Assembly: GCF_008830225.1 (NCBI RefSeq)
Contig: NZ_WAIE01000003.1
Coordinates: 248,001 to 312,000, forward strand
DNA length: 64,000 nt
Origin: Pseudodesulfovibrio senegalensis
Lineage (GTDB): Bacteria; Desulfobacterota; Desulfovibrionia; Desulfovibrionales; Desulfovibrionaceae
Reading direction: 5' to 3'
In this document: piece after piece, positions 19,182 through 27,062 of the stretch
Layout of the letters: every line of letters starts with the position of its first letter
How positions within the stretch are numbered: position 1 is the stretch's first letter
Translations under genes and position numbers: made by a program
The notes under the pieces: model-generated
Seen by the model: only the letters and a program-made list of their open reading frames with translations
Told to the model about the DNA's origin: nothing
Database searches by the model: none

Positions 19182-20540
19182 TTATTCCCATGAGTAGGTT
19201 TTTTCGTTTGTGTTCTGAATCATGCGTTCCGCCCATTCCACACCCTGCATGACCGAATGGTCCATGTTGCCCACCTCGTATTTCCAGCCGCCGAACCGGC
19301 CGCGCGAGAATATGCCGAGCCGCTCCAGCCTCGGCTGGATTTCGCGCAGGGCCTCGTCGCGTTGCAGGCAGGGCACGGGGTAGCCGTAACCCACGCTGGT
19401 TTCCCATCGTGTGAGCAGGTCGTCCTTCCTGTCCGGTTCCAGCAGGGTGGTGTTGACCAGCCCGTCCACGGTCCGTTGCATGAGCGTGTTTTTGTCCTCG
19501 GGCTTGTGTTCGGAAAAGGAGGTCTCGCACATGAAGGCGAGCTGGTTGCCCGGGTCGGCCACGTTGTTGGGCGAGTAGTTGTGAAAATTGGTGGTGCGGT
19601 AGAAGGGCGCGTCATCTTCGGGAAAATACATCCAGCAGCGGGAATTGGCGGGATGATCCCGTTTGTCCAGCCCCACGCCCGCAACATACACGCCGTTGTG
19701 GCTGAGGCCGGCGGCCGCGCGTGTCATGGCCTCGTTGCGCTGGCAAAGCCATTGCCCGGCCAAAAGGTCCAGCGGGGCCGTGTTCAAAAGGTATTCGTAT
19801 TCCACGCGCAGGCCCTGTTCGGTGCGCACGGTTCTGGCTTCGGCGTCCACCTCGGCCACGGACTGCTGCGTATGGATAGCGTCCTGCACGCGTTCGGCCA
19901 ATTTGCGGAATATCTGGCCGGTGCCGCCCGTGAGCGGAAACCTGAAGGTGTTGTTCGGGCCCCAGCCCACGTCGTCCTGTTCCAGCACGATGGACTTGAG
20001 CACGGATTCCAGCTCGATGACGCTGACGCGCTCGCCGATCCACGAATACTGCATTTCGTCCGGCGGCGTGGCCCAGACCTTGAAATTGTAGGGACGCAAA
20101 AAGACCTCGGCAATGCCCGGACCGAAAACATGGTCGATCCACTGGCCGAAATTCTGCGGGTGTTCCTGCGGCCGGTTTTTCTCGAAAAGTCCCTGCACGC
20201 ATTTCCAGCGCGTTTCCGGCGGCAGGTGGCGAATATTGTTCTGGAACGGGTAGGGCACCCATGTGCCGCAGGCCCGGACCCATGATTCGCGCTGGTGTTC
20301 GAGGTATTTGCCGTCCAGCAGGTCGTCCAGCAATGCGTCGAAATATTCGTAGTGGGAGAAGATCACGTGCCCGCCGATGTCCCATGTGAATCCGGCCGGA
20401 TCCGTGAAACTGGCAGAAAGGCCGCCCGTGTGTTCAAGGCGTTCCAGCACCGCAAAAGAATCCTCGCCCAGTTCCCTGAGACGGTTGGCCGCGCCCAGTC
20501 CCGTGGGCCCGGCACCGATGATCAGGTATTTGACCTTCAT
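19182..20540 (-). CDS. FAD-dependent oxidoreductase of the protoporphyrinogen oxidase / UDP-galactopyranose mutase-like group
   Basis: The 452-residue flavoprotein opens with MKVKYLIIGAGPTGLGAANRL, a Rossmann dinucleotide-binding motif, followed by VLERLEHTGGLSASFTD and WDIGGHVIFSHYEYFD, the second flavin motif of this group. The segments FGPGIAEVFLRPYNFKVWATPPDEMQYSWIGERV and FRFPLTGGTGQIFRKLAERV are like those in proteins annotated as protoporphyrinogen-oxidase-like or amine oxidase. The ATG at 20540 follows a GGAGAA site; the longer open frame lies in the promoter region. The real substrate cannot be told from sequence: haem, nucleotide-sugar or carotenoid-type chemistry are all possible. 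It is followed by the M24 peptidase gene. Confidence 0.75.
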   Translation of the reverse strand: MKVKYLIIGAGPTGLGAANRLRELGEDSFAVLERLEHTGGLSASFTDPAGFTWDIGGHVIFSHYEYFDALLDDLLDGKYLEHQRESWVRACGTWVPYPFQNNIRHLPPETRWKCVQGLFEKNRPQEHPQNFGQWIDHVFGPGIAEVFLRPYNFKVWATPPDEMQYSWIGERVSVIELESVLKSIVLEQDDVGWGPNNTFRFPLTGGTGQIFRKLAERVQDAIHTQQSVAEVDAEARTVRTEQGLRVEYEYLLNTAPLDLLAGQWLCQRNEAMTRAAAGLSHNGVYVAGVGLDKRDHPANSRCWMYFPEDDAPFYRTTNFHNYSPNNVADPGNQLAFMCETSFSEHKPEDKNTLMQRTVDGLVNTTLLEPDRKDDLLTRWETSVGYGYPVPCLQRDEALREIQPRLERLGIFSRGRFGGWKYEVGNMDHSVMQGVEWAERMIQNTNEKTYSWE

Positions 20541-20657
20541 TTCTCCTCCACGTGTGCAGTTCCGTCCCGAACCGGGAAATCGTTCGTGATTCCCGGTTGT
20601 TTCCGGCATGTCTCGGGGCATAGTGCGCGGTTTTGGGCGTGAATGTCAAACGGCTTT

Positions 20658-20705
20658 CGTAACAGTGTCACCGGAGTTTCGTATCGGCGTAACGGTTTTG
20701 TAACA
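20658..20705 (+). promoter_or_regulatory. candidate PhoB-binding direct repeats upstream of pstS
   Basis: The region has CGTAAC at 20658, CGTATC at 20680, CGTAAC at 20688 and TGTAAC at 20699. The last two are exactly 11 bases apart and the first two 22, the helical repeat of Pho-box half-sites (7-base repeats with 4-base spacers). The sequence differs from the enterobacterial CTGTCAT half-site, so assignment rests on spacing and on position about 90-130 bases before pstS. Confidence 0.4.
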
Positions 20706-20788
20706 CGGCATTGATAGCACTGCTCGTGCAGGCCGAAGTGGCCGGGCAAGACACAATTCCAAATCACGTTTTCGGAGGAAGGAAAACC

Positions 20789-21598
20789 ATGAAAAAGTCT
20801 TTTATCGCTCTTGTTGCTCTGATCGCCATGAGCATCGCCGCCACCGCCTTTGCCGGTGACATCCGCGTCAAGGGTTCCACCACCGTGGACCCGGCCATGA
20901 AAAAACTCGTTGCCGCCTTCAGCAAGATGAATCCGGCCGTCAACTTCTCCATTTCCGCCACCGGTTCCGGCGACGGCGCCAAGGCCATCATCAACGGCAC
21001 CGCCGACATCGGCATGATGTCCCGCGACATGAAGTCCGCCGAAGCCAAGAAATGCAAGGCCAACGGCGTGACCCCGGTCCAGTACGTGATCGCCCTGGAC
21101 TGCATCGTGCCCATCGTGCACCCCAGCAACACCGTGGAAGCCCTGACTCTTGACCAGATCAAGGGCATCTACCAGGACAAGATCCGCAACTGGAAGGACG
21201 TGGGCGGCAACAGCGGCGTCATCGCACTGTTCTCCCGCGAAACCAACTCCGGTACCTACGAAGTGTGGCACAAGAAGGTCATGAAGAAGGAAGATGAGTT
21301 CGACATGGTCTCCCGCATGCCTTCCAACGCCGCCATGGCCGCCAAGATCGCCGGCAACAAGAAGGGCATCGGCTACGTGGGTCTGGGCTTTTTGAACGAC
21401 AAGATCAAGGGCCTGAAGGTCAACGGCATCGAAGCCAACGTTGCCAACGCCCTGAACAAGTCCTACCCGCTTTCCCGCGGCCTGAACCTCTACACCGCGG
21501 GGCAGCCCACGGGCGAAGTCAAGGAATTCATCGACTTCATCATGAGCGCCAAGGGCCAGGCCATCGTTGCCGAAGTCGGTTTCGTTCCCGTCAAGTAG
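20789..21598 (+). CDS. pstS: phosphate ABC transporter substrate-binding protein
   Basis: The 269-residue protein has a clean signal peptide (MKKSFIALVALIAMSIAATAFA, about 22 residues). The mature part is a PstS-type binding protein: IRVKGSTTVDPAMKKL and SATGSGDGAKAIINGTADIGMMSRDMKS form the phosphate pocket, and SRETNSGTYEVW is the second phosphate-contact loop. It delivers periplasmic phosphate to PstC/PstA. The ATG at 20789 follows GGAGGAAGG. It is separated from pstC by two inverted repeats that may keep its mRNA more abundant than that of the permease genes. Confidence 0.95.
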   Translation: MKKSFIALVALIAMSIAATAFAGDIRVKGSTTVDPAMKKLVAAFSKMNPAVNFSISATGSGDGAKAIINGTADIGMMSRDMKSAEAKKCKANGVTPVQYVIALDCIVPIVHPSNTVEALTLDQIKGIYQDKIRNWKDVGGNSGVIALFSRETNSGTYEVWHKKVMKKEDEFDMVSRMPSNAAMAAKIAGNKKGIGYVGLGFLNDKIKGLKVNGIEANVANALNKSYPLSRGLNLYTAGQPTGEVKEFIDFIMSAKGQAIVAEVGFVPVK

Positions 21599-21619
21599 CA
21601 GCGAAACATTGTGTTGCGC

Positions 21620-21674
21620 ATGAGGTCTCGACCTCATGACGAATCCCGCCGGGACATCCGCAAGTCCCGGCGGG
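21620..21674 (+). promoter_or_regulatory. two perfect inverted repeats between pstS and pstC
   Basis: First repeat: ATGAGGTC-TC-GACCTCAT (21620-21637). Second repeat: an 11-bp stem CCCGCCGGGAC / GTCCCGGCGGG with an 8-base loop (21645-21674). No T-run follows, so these are more likely a 3' stabiliser or partial attenuator than a full terminator. Their position makes the upstream ATG at 21636, which lies inside the first repeat, an unlikely pstC start. Confidence 0.7.
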
Positions 21675-21704
21675 CAACCTTCTGCAAGGGGAGCCGGAAA
21701 GCTC

Positions 21705-22628
21705 ATGTTTGACCGCAGGAAAAAGGAAAACCTGATCAGGGGCGCGTTCTTCGTGGTGGCCTCCATTTCCATCATCGCCCTCGGGCTGATCGTGTATTTT
21801 TTGGTGAGCGAGGCCCTGCCGACGTTCACGGGGTTCGATGCCATGGGCGAGCAGCATGGTGGGGTTTCCTTTTTCGATTTCATTTTCGGAGCCGAGTGGA
21901 AACCCATTTCCGAGAACCCCCAGTGGGGCATCCTGCCGCTGATCATGGGGTCCGTGTGGGTGACCCTTCTCTCCTCGATCATCGCCATCCCGCTGGGCGT
22001 GATGACCGCCGTGTATCTGGCGGAGATCGCGCCCGACAAGGTGCGTGAAGTGGTCAAGCCCATGGTCGAACTGCTGGCCTCGCTGCCTTCGGTGGTCATC
22101 GGCTTTTTCGGGCTTGCGGTGGTGGCGCCCATTCTGCTGGAGGTCTTTGACATCCGGTTTGGCGTGAACATGCTCAACGCGTCCATCATGCTCGCCTTCA
22201 TGGCCGTGCCCACCATCACCTCCATTGCCGAGGACGCCGTGCATTCCGTGCCGGACGAACTCAAGGAAGGATCGCTGGCGCTGGGGGCCACGCATTTCGA
22301 GACCATCCGCCGGGTAATCCTGCCCGCGTCCCTTTCCGGGCTTTCCACGGCCGTGATTCTGGGCATGTCCCGTTCCATCGGCGAGACCATGGTCGTGCTC
22401 ATGGTGGCGGGCGGCGCGGCACGCATACCCACATCCATTTTCGATCCGGTGCGTCCCATGCCCGCGAGCATTGCCGCGGAAATGGGTGAAACCAGCTTCG
22501 GACTCGAACGGCACTATTTCGCCCTGTTCGCCATCGCCATGGTGCTGTTCGTCATCACCTTTCTTTTCAACCTCCTTGCCGACCACATTGCGCACAAATA
22601 CAAGCAGGTCGGCGCCGCCACCCTGTAA
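21705..22628 (+). CDS. pstC: phosphate ABC transporter permease PstC
   Basis: A 307-residue inner-membrane permease with six or seven hydrophobic segments and the binding-protein-dependent transport motif: ELKEGSLALGATHFETIRRVILPASLSGL contains the EAA loop that docks the ATPase. MFDRRKKENLIRGAFFVVA is taken as the N-terminus. The in-frame ATG at 21636 would add 23 residues of low complexity and sits within a hairpin, while AAGGGGAG lies 11 bases before 21705. It pairs with PstA, 12 bases downstream, to form the channel. Confidence 0.92.
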   Translation: MFDRRKKENLIRGAFFVVASISIIALGLIVYFLVSEALPTFTGFDAMGEQHGGVSFFDFIFGAEWKPISENPQWGILPLIMGSVWVTLLSSIIAIPLGVMTAVYLAEIAPDKVREVVKPMVELLASLPSVVIGFFGLAVVAPILLEVFDIRFGVNMLNASIMLAFMAVPTITSIAEDAVHSVPDELKEGSLALGATHFETIRRVILPASLSGLSTAVILGMSRSIGETMVVLMVAGGAARIPTSIFDPVRPMPASIAAEMGETSFGLERHYFALFAIAMVLFVITFLFNLLADHIAHKYKQVGAATL

Positions 22629-22640
22629 GGAGAGCGAGGA

Positions 22641-23567
22641 ATGAGCCAAATGGTACACGATTCCATTGCCGATCAGATCACCGACGACACCGGGCTGAAC
22701 ACCCGGCGCAAGCTGACGCAGGAGTTCTGGTTTTTCCTGTTTCGCATGGCCGTGGTCATCAACGGGCTGGCCCTGTTCATCATCGTCGGCTACATGGTCT
22801 ATTACGGCCTTCCCGCCATTTCGTGGGATTTTCTCACGGGCCTGCCCACCGAGGGCGGCCTTGCGGGCGGCATCCTGCCCTGCATCATGGGCACCTTCTA
22901 CCTGAGCATGGGGTCCATGCTGCTGGCCCTGCCCATGGGCGTGGCCTCGGCCATCTATCTGCACGAATACGCGCGCCCCGGCCTGTTCATGCGCATCGTC
23001 CGGCTGGCCATCAACAACCTTGCGGGCGTTCCTTCCGTTGTTTTCGGCCTGTTCGGCATGGCCTTTTTCGTGGCCAGCCGCGATCTGGGCGGACTGGGCA
23101 TGGGCGTTTCCATTGCCGCGGGTTCGCTCACCCTTGCCGTGCTCATCCTGCCGGTGATCATCGGCACCTCCGAAGAAGCGCTGCGCTCGGTGCCCGACAC
23201 CTACCGCGAGGCATCGCTGGGGCTTGGGGCCACCAAGTGGCAGACCATCGTCAGGGTGGTGCTTCCGGCGGCCCTTCCCGGCGTATTGACCGGCTCCATC
23301 CTGTCCATCAGCCGCGCGGCGGGGGAAACCGCGGCCATCATGTTCACGGCCGCGGCCAGTTACAATCCCCGGCTGGCCGGTTCCATTTTCGACGAGGTCA
23401 TGGCCCTGCCGTACCAGATATATTCCCTGTCCGTGTCCTCCACGGACCCGGAACGGACCCTGCCCCTGCAGTACGGCACCTCGCTGGTGCTCATCACGCT
23501 GGTGCTGGGCATGAACCTCATTGCCATCGTGCTGCGCAGCAAGCTGCGCAAGCGGCTGACCAAGTAG
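22641..23567 (+). CDS. pstA: phosphate ABC transporter permease PstA
   Basis: The 308-residue membrane protein has a hydrophilic N-terminus of about 30 residues, then six membrane segments. The EAA-type cytoplasmic loop is TYREASLGLGATKWQTIVRVVLPAALPGVLTG. GGLAGGILPCIMGTFYLSMGSMLLALPMGVASAIYLHEYA is typical of PstA. It follows pstC with a strong ribosome site (AAGGAGAGCGAGGA). The gene is followed by a terminator and an opposing gene; no pstB ATPase or phoU follows, so the ATPase must be encoded elsewhere. Confidence 0.93.
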   Translation: MSQMVHDSIADQITDDTGLNTRRKLTQEFWFFLFRMAVVINGLALFIIVGYMVYYGLPAISWDFLTGLPTEGGLAGGILPCIMGTFYLSMGSMLLALPMGVASAIYLHEYARPGLFMRIVRLAINNLAGVPSVVFGLFGMAFFVASRDLGGLGMGVSIAAGSLTLAVLILPVIIGTSEEALRSVPDTYREASLGLGATKWQTIVRVVLPAALPGVLTGSILSISRAAGETAAIMFTAAASYNPRLAGSIFDEVMALPYQIYSLSVSSTDPERTLPLQYGTSLVLITLVLGMNLIAIVLRSKLRKRLTK

Positions 23568-23595
23568 GCCGGGTCACGGTTTGAACGCATACGGG

Positions 23596-23638
23596 AAAGC
23601 CCCCTGTCCGCATTCCGGCGGGCAGGGGGCTTTCGTTG
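23596..23638. terminator. terminator at the end of the pst genes (likely bidirectional)
   Basis: An 11-bp stem AAAGCCCCCTG / CAGGGGGCTTT with a 16-base loop, followed by TTTCGTTGTTT. It lies 28 bases after pstA and, read leftward, also after the facing lipoprotein gene. Confidence 0.8.
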
Positions 23639-23681
23639 TTTGTTGTGTCGGCATCGCGCCGTGACCGCGGCGCCTGAGTCC

Positions 23682-24332
23682 CTAGGGCGCGGCAGTGCCG
23701 GCCTGTCCGCCCTGGTTGCGGATTCGCAGCATCTCCGAGACAACCTGGGCGGCCTGGGCGGCATAATGCTGCGCGGCAATCTTTTTGACAGCGGCGCGCT
23801 GTTCATCGTTTTCCGGTACGAAGTGCGGCCGCTTGTCCTCCACCAGCGTTGTCGAGGCGATGGCCTTGGTGCCGCTTTGGTCCAGATTGAGAAGCCACAC
23901 GAAGTAGCGCACCTCGCGGTCGGAAGGGATTTGCAGCGTATAGGCCTTGGCCCTGTCCGAAGTGGCCTTGGAGATGACATACAGGGTGCCCGAGGTGATC
24001 ACGTCGATAACCGGAAAGGCCGTGCCCACGCCGGGGGTCATGCCGCCGCTGCTGTAGTCCCACAGAAATTCGCTGGACCGGACCATGTAGCCGGAGTTTT
24101 CTCCCTCGCCACAGACGCGCAGGCCTGCATCTTCCAGGCCTTTCTTCAAAAGGGCGTTGTATTCTTCGGCGAGTTTCGGGTTGTGGAGGGTCTGGTCGGA
24201 ACCCTGTTCCTTCAGGATATCGGTCCCCAGGGCGATGCAGCCGCAATCAACGGGCAGTGTCGCGGACGGTTTGGATTTGGTACAGGCGCACAGGCATAGC
24301 AGCAACACGGAAAACAGGAGTGTCTTTTTCAT
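23682..24332 (-). CDS. outer-membrane lipoprotein of unknown function
   Basis: A 216-residue protein with a lipobox signal peptide (MKKTLLFSVLLLCLCAC; lipid-modified Cys17, with Thr at +2 arguing for outer-membrane sorting). The rest is soluble, with an alpha/beta pattern (EYNALLKKGLEDAGLRVCGEGENSGYMVRSSEFLWDY, TLYVISKATSDRAKAYTLQIP, RYFVWLLNLD) and a helical C-terminus ending QGGQAGTAAP. The ATG at 24332 is chosen because it starts the signal peptide. The alternation resembles small lipoproteins such as CsgG/FlgT-like factors, but I cannot name a family. It lies alone between the pst genes and the Tad locus; any pilus link is unproven. Confidence 0.7.
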   Translation of the reverse strand: MKKTLLFSVLLLCLCACTKSKPSATLPVDCGCIALGTDILKEQGSDQTLHNPKLAEEYNALLKKGLEDAGLRVCGEGENSGYMVRSSEFLWDYSSGGMTPGVGTAFPVIDVITSGTLYVISKATSDRAKAYTLQIPSDREVRYFVWLLNLDQSGTKAIASTTLVEDKRPHFVPENDEQRAAVKKIAAQHYAAQAAQVVSEMLRIRNQGGQAGTAAP

Positions 24333-24660
24333 TGTTCCCCAACACTGAATGAATTGTTTGTAGCGAAAAGGTCCCATGAGGACGGCCATGACGGTATCCG
24401 GACAGATACAGCGTATCGTGCCGTTGTTCAATAATAGAAGGGTATGGTCGGGGATATTTCGTGGTTGTTTTGTTGCGCGTTGTGCCTACGTGCAGCGCCT
24501 CTGTCCCGGCGTCACGTCGCAGCAGGCCCCTTGTGCGCCGTCTTTCCCGGCTCCACAATGAAAAAGGCCGGGTGGGGAACCCGGCCTTGCCGCTTGTGAG
24601 AGAGCCGCTTCCCGCACGGCCTTTGGCCGAGGCGGGCTTGGAGGGGATTCGGCGGATGGG
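24333..24660. other. intergenic region between the lipoprotein gene and the Tad pilus genes
   Basis: About 330 bases without a convincing gene. It holds the leader of the lipoprotein gene (right end of that gene) and the terminator of the TadE/TadG operon at 24561-24588. Short open frames on both strands lack ribosome sites and normal composition. No tRNA-like or other structured RNA is seen. Confidence 0.6.
24561..24588 (-). terminator. terminator of the left (tadE/tadG) half of the pilus locus
   Basis: A 10-bp stem AAGGCCGGGT / ACCCGGCCTT with a 5-base loop; on the minus strand it is followed by a T-run (A-run 24561-24565 on the plus strand). It lies about 70 bases beyond the stop of the last TadE-like gene. 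Confidence 0.85.
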
Positions 24661-25164
24661 CTATCCGCCTTCTGATGCACGTTCGCAGGGATACCACGGC
24701 TCGTTCACCTTTCGGCCCGAACCGAGCAGCGTGATAACCTCGGGAAGCATGTTGGACACAAGCGGGGTGAAGGGCGTGTATTTGTATACGACCCGGACCT
24801 CCACCACCTGACACGGTTCGCCGGGGTTGCCCTCGACGCCGTCGCCGGTGGCCGAATGGTCGGGCCAGCTGCGCATGGTGATGATTTTCTGTCCGTTTTC
24901 AAGCGGATCGAGCATGGCGGACGTGGCCTCCACGATCCGCGTCTTGCGGGTGCCTTCCTCATAGCCCTGGCCGGTGGCCGCAAAGCGGGCTCCTTCCTGG
25001 GCCGCGCGCTGCACCGTGAGCCACGAGTAGCACAGGGCACCGCTTTCGATGACACCCATGATCAGCATGAACACGATGGGCAGCAGCAGGCCCACTTCCA
25101 CGGCCGTGGCTCCGGCGCGGGAACCGGCGCTGCGTTCGTGGTCGTTGTGGCGTGAACGGTTCAT
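24661..25164 (-). CDS. tadE: TadE-family minor pseudopilin
   Basis: The 167-residue protein has a short basic N-terminus followed by GATAVEVGLLLPIVFMLIMGVIESG, the hallmark TadE/F sequence: a prepilin cleavage Gly, a Glu five residues on, and a long hydrophobic helix. An amphipathic stretch (RAAQEGARFAATGQGYEEG) follows, as in the TadE domain. The C-terminal part (EVRVVYKYTPFTPLVSNMLPE) is like other TadE-like proteins. Minor pseudopilins of this class are processed by TadV and are needed for Flp pilus assembly. It is the last gene of the left, leftward-transcribed half of the locus, 9 bases after the TadG-like gene. Confidence 0.88.
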   Translation of the reverse strand: MNRSRHNDHERSAGSRAGATAVEVGLLLPIVFMLIMGVIESGALCYSWLTVQRAAQEGARFAATGQGYEEGTRKTRIVEATSAMLDPLENGQKIITMRSWPDHSATGDGVEGNPGEPCQVVEVRVVYKYTPFTPLVSNMLPEVITLLGSGRKVNEPWYPCERASEGG

Positions 25165-25173
25165 TGTTGCCTC

Positions 25174-26481
25174 CTAGTTGAGCAAACGCCAGCCGAGGTG
25201 TCTGCCGATCTTCTTGAAAACGTCGTCGATGTCGTACACCGAAGGCGCATCGAAATAGTGGTCGTCCGTGCCCGGCTTGCTGGATGCGATCTGTTTCATG
25301 AGGGCCACGTCCGTGGTGTCCGAGTTGCCGAAGCGGATGGTAAAGATCTCGATGTCCGAATCCTTGGCCAGTTGGGCCTGTTCCAGCATGTCGCTGTTGA
25401 GCTGCCCGCCGTCTTCGCAGTGGGCCGAGTCCACGCCCATGCCGTAGTATGCGTTGGTCCAGTAGTTGTTGGGCTCGTAGCTCTGGGCATACCGGCCGCC
25501 GCAGCCGCCGTCCTCGTTGTCGCCGTCCGTGAGCAGGATCAGGATCTTTCTGTATTCTTCCGGGTCTCCGGCCTGCGGGTAGGGTGCGCCGGGGGTCAAC
25601 ATCAGGCGGCCCCATTTCATGCCCATGGGAATGATGGTGCCGGACCAGACGCCCTGGGCATCCATGCGGTTGAGGGTCTGGGTGATGGCGTACTTGTCCC
25701 CGGTCAGGCCATGGGACTTGGGAATGCCGGAGCATGTGTCCAGCGTGACCCAGTTGCGGTAGTAGTCGGGCAGGGCCCAGTACATGGGCATGAAGTCCTC
25801 GTGCATGCCCGTGTATTCGGAGCCGTCCCAGTTGCGGCATCCTGCGGGCAGGCCGTCCTGCACGTCGTCCTGCAGGCGCACGGTTCCCTTGAAGGGCACC
25901 AAGCCAACCTTGGAGCCGGGATCGGCGCCATCGGGCAGGATCAGGTCCACAAGGTTCAGGGCTGCGGCGCGCACCATGTTGATGGGCGTGCCTTTCATGG
26001 AACCGGAGTTGTCCACCACGAAAACCACCTCGAGCTTGTTGAAGCCCGCCGAGGCCTTGGCGGAAATCCATTTGTCCGTGATGCCGGCCACGCCCATGAG
26101 CAGGGTGGATACGTTGGCCTTGGCCAGCACGTTCACGCTGCGGATGTCGCTGCCTGAGGTGATGCTTTCCACTTCCGCGTCCGGATAGTTCTTTTCAAGC
26201 ATGGCGTTGACTGCCGCAACCACGCGTCCGTTGCTCACGTCCGGGTCGTAGGGCAGTTCCAGGCTGCCTGCCAGTGCTGCCGAGTCCACGGCCGCCTGCA
26301 GTTTGGTCTTGGCCATGTACAGGTTGCCGAGGTCCACGGCCAGACCCACGGAAAGCACCAGGGCGCTGACGACCACGCCCATGAGGATGCTCACCGCACC
26401 GCTGCGGCTATTGCCGGGGCATGGTTGTCTGAGCCTTGAGAACGAACGGGTCGTTGCTGCCCGTGAGAAATTCGTATCCAT
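25174..26481 (-). CDS. tadG: TadG-like protein with von Willebrand factor A domain
   Basis: The 435-residue protein has an N-terminal Tad segment with one membrane helix (RSGAVSILMGVVVSALVLSVGLAVDLGNLYMAKTKLQAAVDSAALAG). A vWA domain follows from about residue 155, with a complete MIDAS start (VVFVVDNSGSMKG), a TDGDNEDGGCGG metal loop and ILLTDG core. TadG is thought to anchor the pilus machinery to the envelope; vWA forms may bind other surface proteins. Its ATG has a good GGAGG site, but both lie inside the upstream TadE-like gene, giving a 74-base out-of-frame overlap. No later in-frame start precedes the membrane helix, so the overlap appears real. Confidence 0.9.
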   Translation of the reverse strand: MDTNFSRAATTRSFSRLRQPCPGNSRSGAVSILMGVVVSALVLSVGLAVDLGNLYMAKTKLQAAVDSAALAGSLELPYDPDVSNGRVVAAVNAMLEKNYPDAEVESITSGSDIRSVNVLAKANVSTLLMGVAGITDKWISAKASAGFNKLEVVFVVDNSGSMKGTPINMVRAAALNLVDLILPDGADPGSKVGLVPFKGTVRLQDDVQDGLPAGCRNWDGSEYTGMHEDFMPMYWALPDYYRNWVTLDTCSGIPKSHGLTGDKYAITQTLNRMDAQGVWSGTIIPMGMKWGRLMLTPGAPYPQAGDPEEYRKILILLTDGDNEDGGCGGRYAQSYEPNNYWTNAYYGMGVDSAHCEDGGQLNSDMLEQAQLAKDSDIEIFTIRFGNSDTTDVALMKQIASSKPGTDDHYFDAPSVYDIDDVFKKIGRHLGWRLLN

Positions 26482-26797
26482 CTTCGCCTCCGTTGAAGGG
26501 CGTGTATTGACAACTGACTATGACCGTGACTTCGGATTCCACCGTGTTGACCGTGGTGGTCAGGCTTTCCGGCGGAACATCGGATACCAGCGCCCGGACC
26601 AGCGAGGTCACGTCCGCGGATTCGCCTTCCATAAGTACCAGTCGCGCGCCTTCGCGGCTGGCCTCCTGCAGGGACGAATACATATGCATGGCGTTGGCCC
26701 CTTCCACGAGCATGAAAAGCAGCAGAAAAATGAATGGCAGCATCAGTGCCAGTTCGGTCGCGGCCATCCCGCTGCGTTTGGAGTCGTTTGTGTTCAT
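26408..26797 (-). CDS. tadF: TadE/TadF-family minor pseudopilin
   Basis: The 129-residue protein starts MNTNDSKRSGMAATELALMLPFIFLLLFMLVEG. This is a prepilin-type site (cleavage after Gly, then MAATE with Glu at +5) and hydrophobic helix, followed by the TadE-domain pattern SSLQEASREGARLVLMEG. The ATG at 26797 is chosen over upstream in-frame ATGs because an AAGGAG site lies just before it and the leader is then of normal length. It is the first gene of the left operon. A sigma-54 promoter sequence sits about 60 bases upstream. Its last 74 bases also encode the start of the TadG-like gene. Whether it is TadE or TadF cannot be decided from sequence. Confidence 0.85.
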   Translation of the reverse strand: MNTNDSKRSGMAATELALMLPFIFLLLFMLVEGANAMHMYSSLQEASREGARLVLMEGESADVTSLVRALVSDVPPESLTTTVNTVESEVTVIVSCQYTPFNGGEDGYEFLTGSNDPFVLKAQTTMPRQ

Positions 26798-26855
26798 GCC
26801 ATTCTCCTTGCCAAGACCCTGTGCGGGTTTGTTCATTTCCATGATGGTATTGCAA

Positions 26856-26871
26856 AGCAATGGGCGTGCCA
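26856..26871 (-). promoter_or_regulatory. sigma-54 (RpoN) promoter of the tadF/tadG/tadE operon
   Basis: On the minus strand the sequence reads TGGCAC-GCCCA-TTGCT, an exact match to the -24/-12 consensus TGGCAC-N5-TTGCW. Transcription would start near 26845, giving a leader of about 48 bases before the first gene. The activator is presumably the NtrC-type protein encoded divergently at 27063. Confidence 0.85.
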
Positions 26872-27062
26872 AAGAATCTGCCGTTCTGTATGTTTTATTA
26901 AAGTCCTTTATTTTCAACTATATGAACGAATGCAGTCGTCTGTGTGGTCCTGGCCCTGGCCAGCGATATGCACAGGGAAACGCATGGCTATCCATTTTTT
27001 GTGGATTCATGGCGGCGATTGGGGTATGCTGGAGCCGACATTGCAAAACCGGAGAATGGAAC

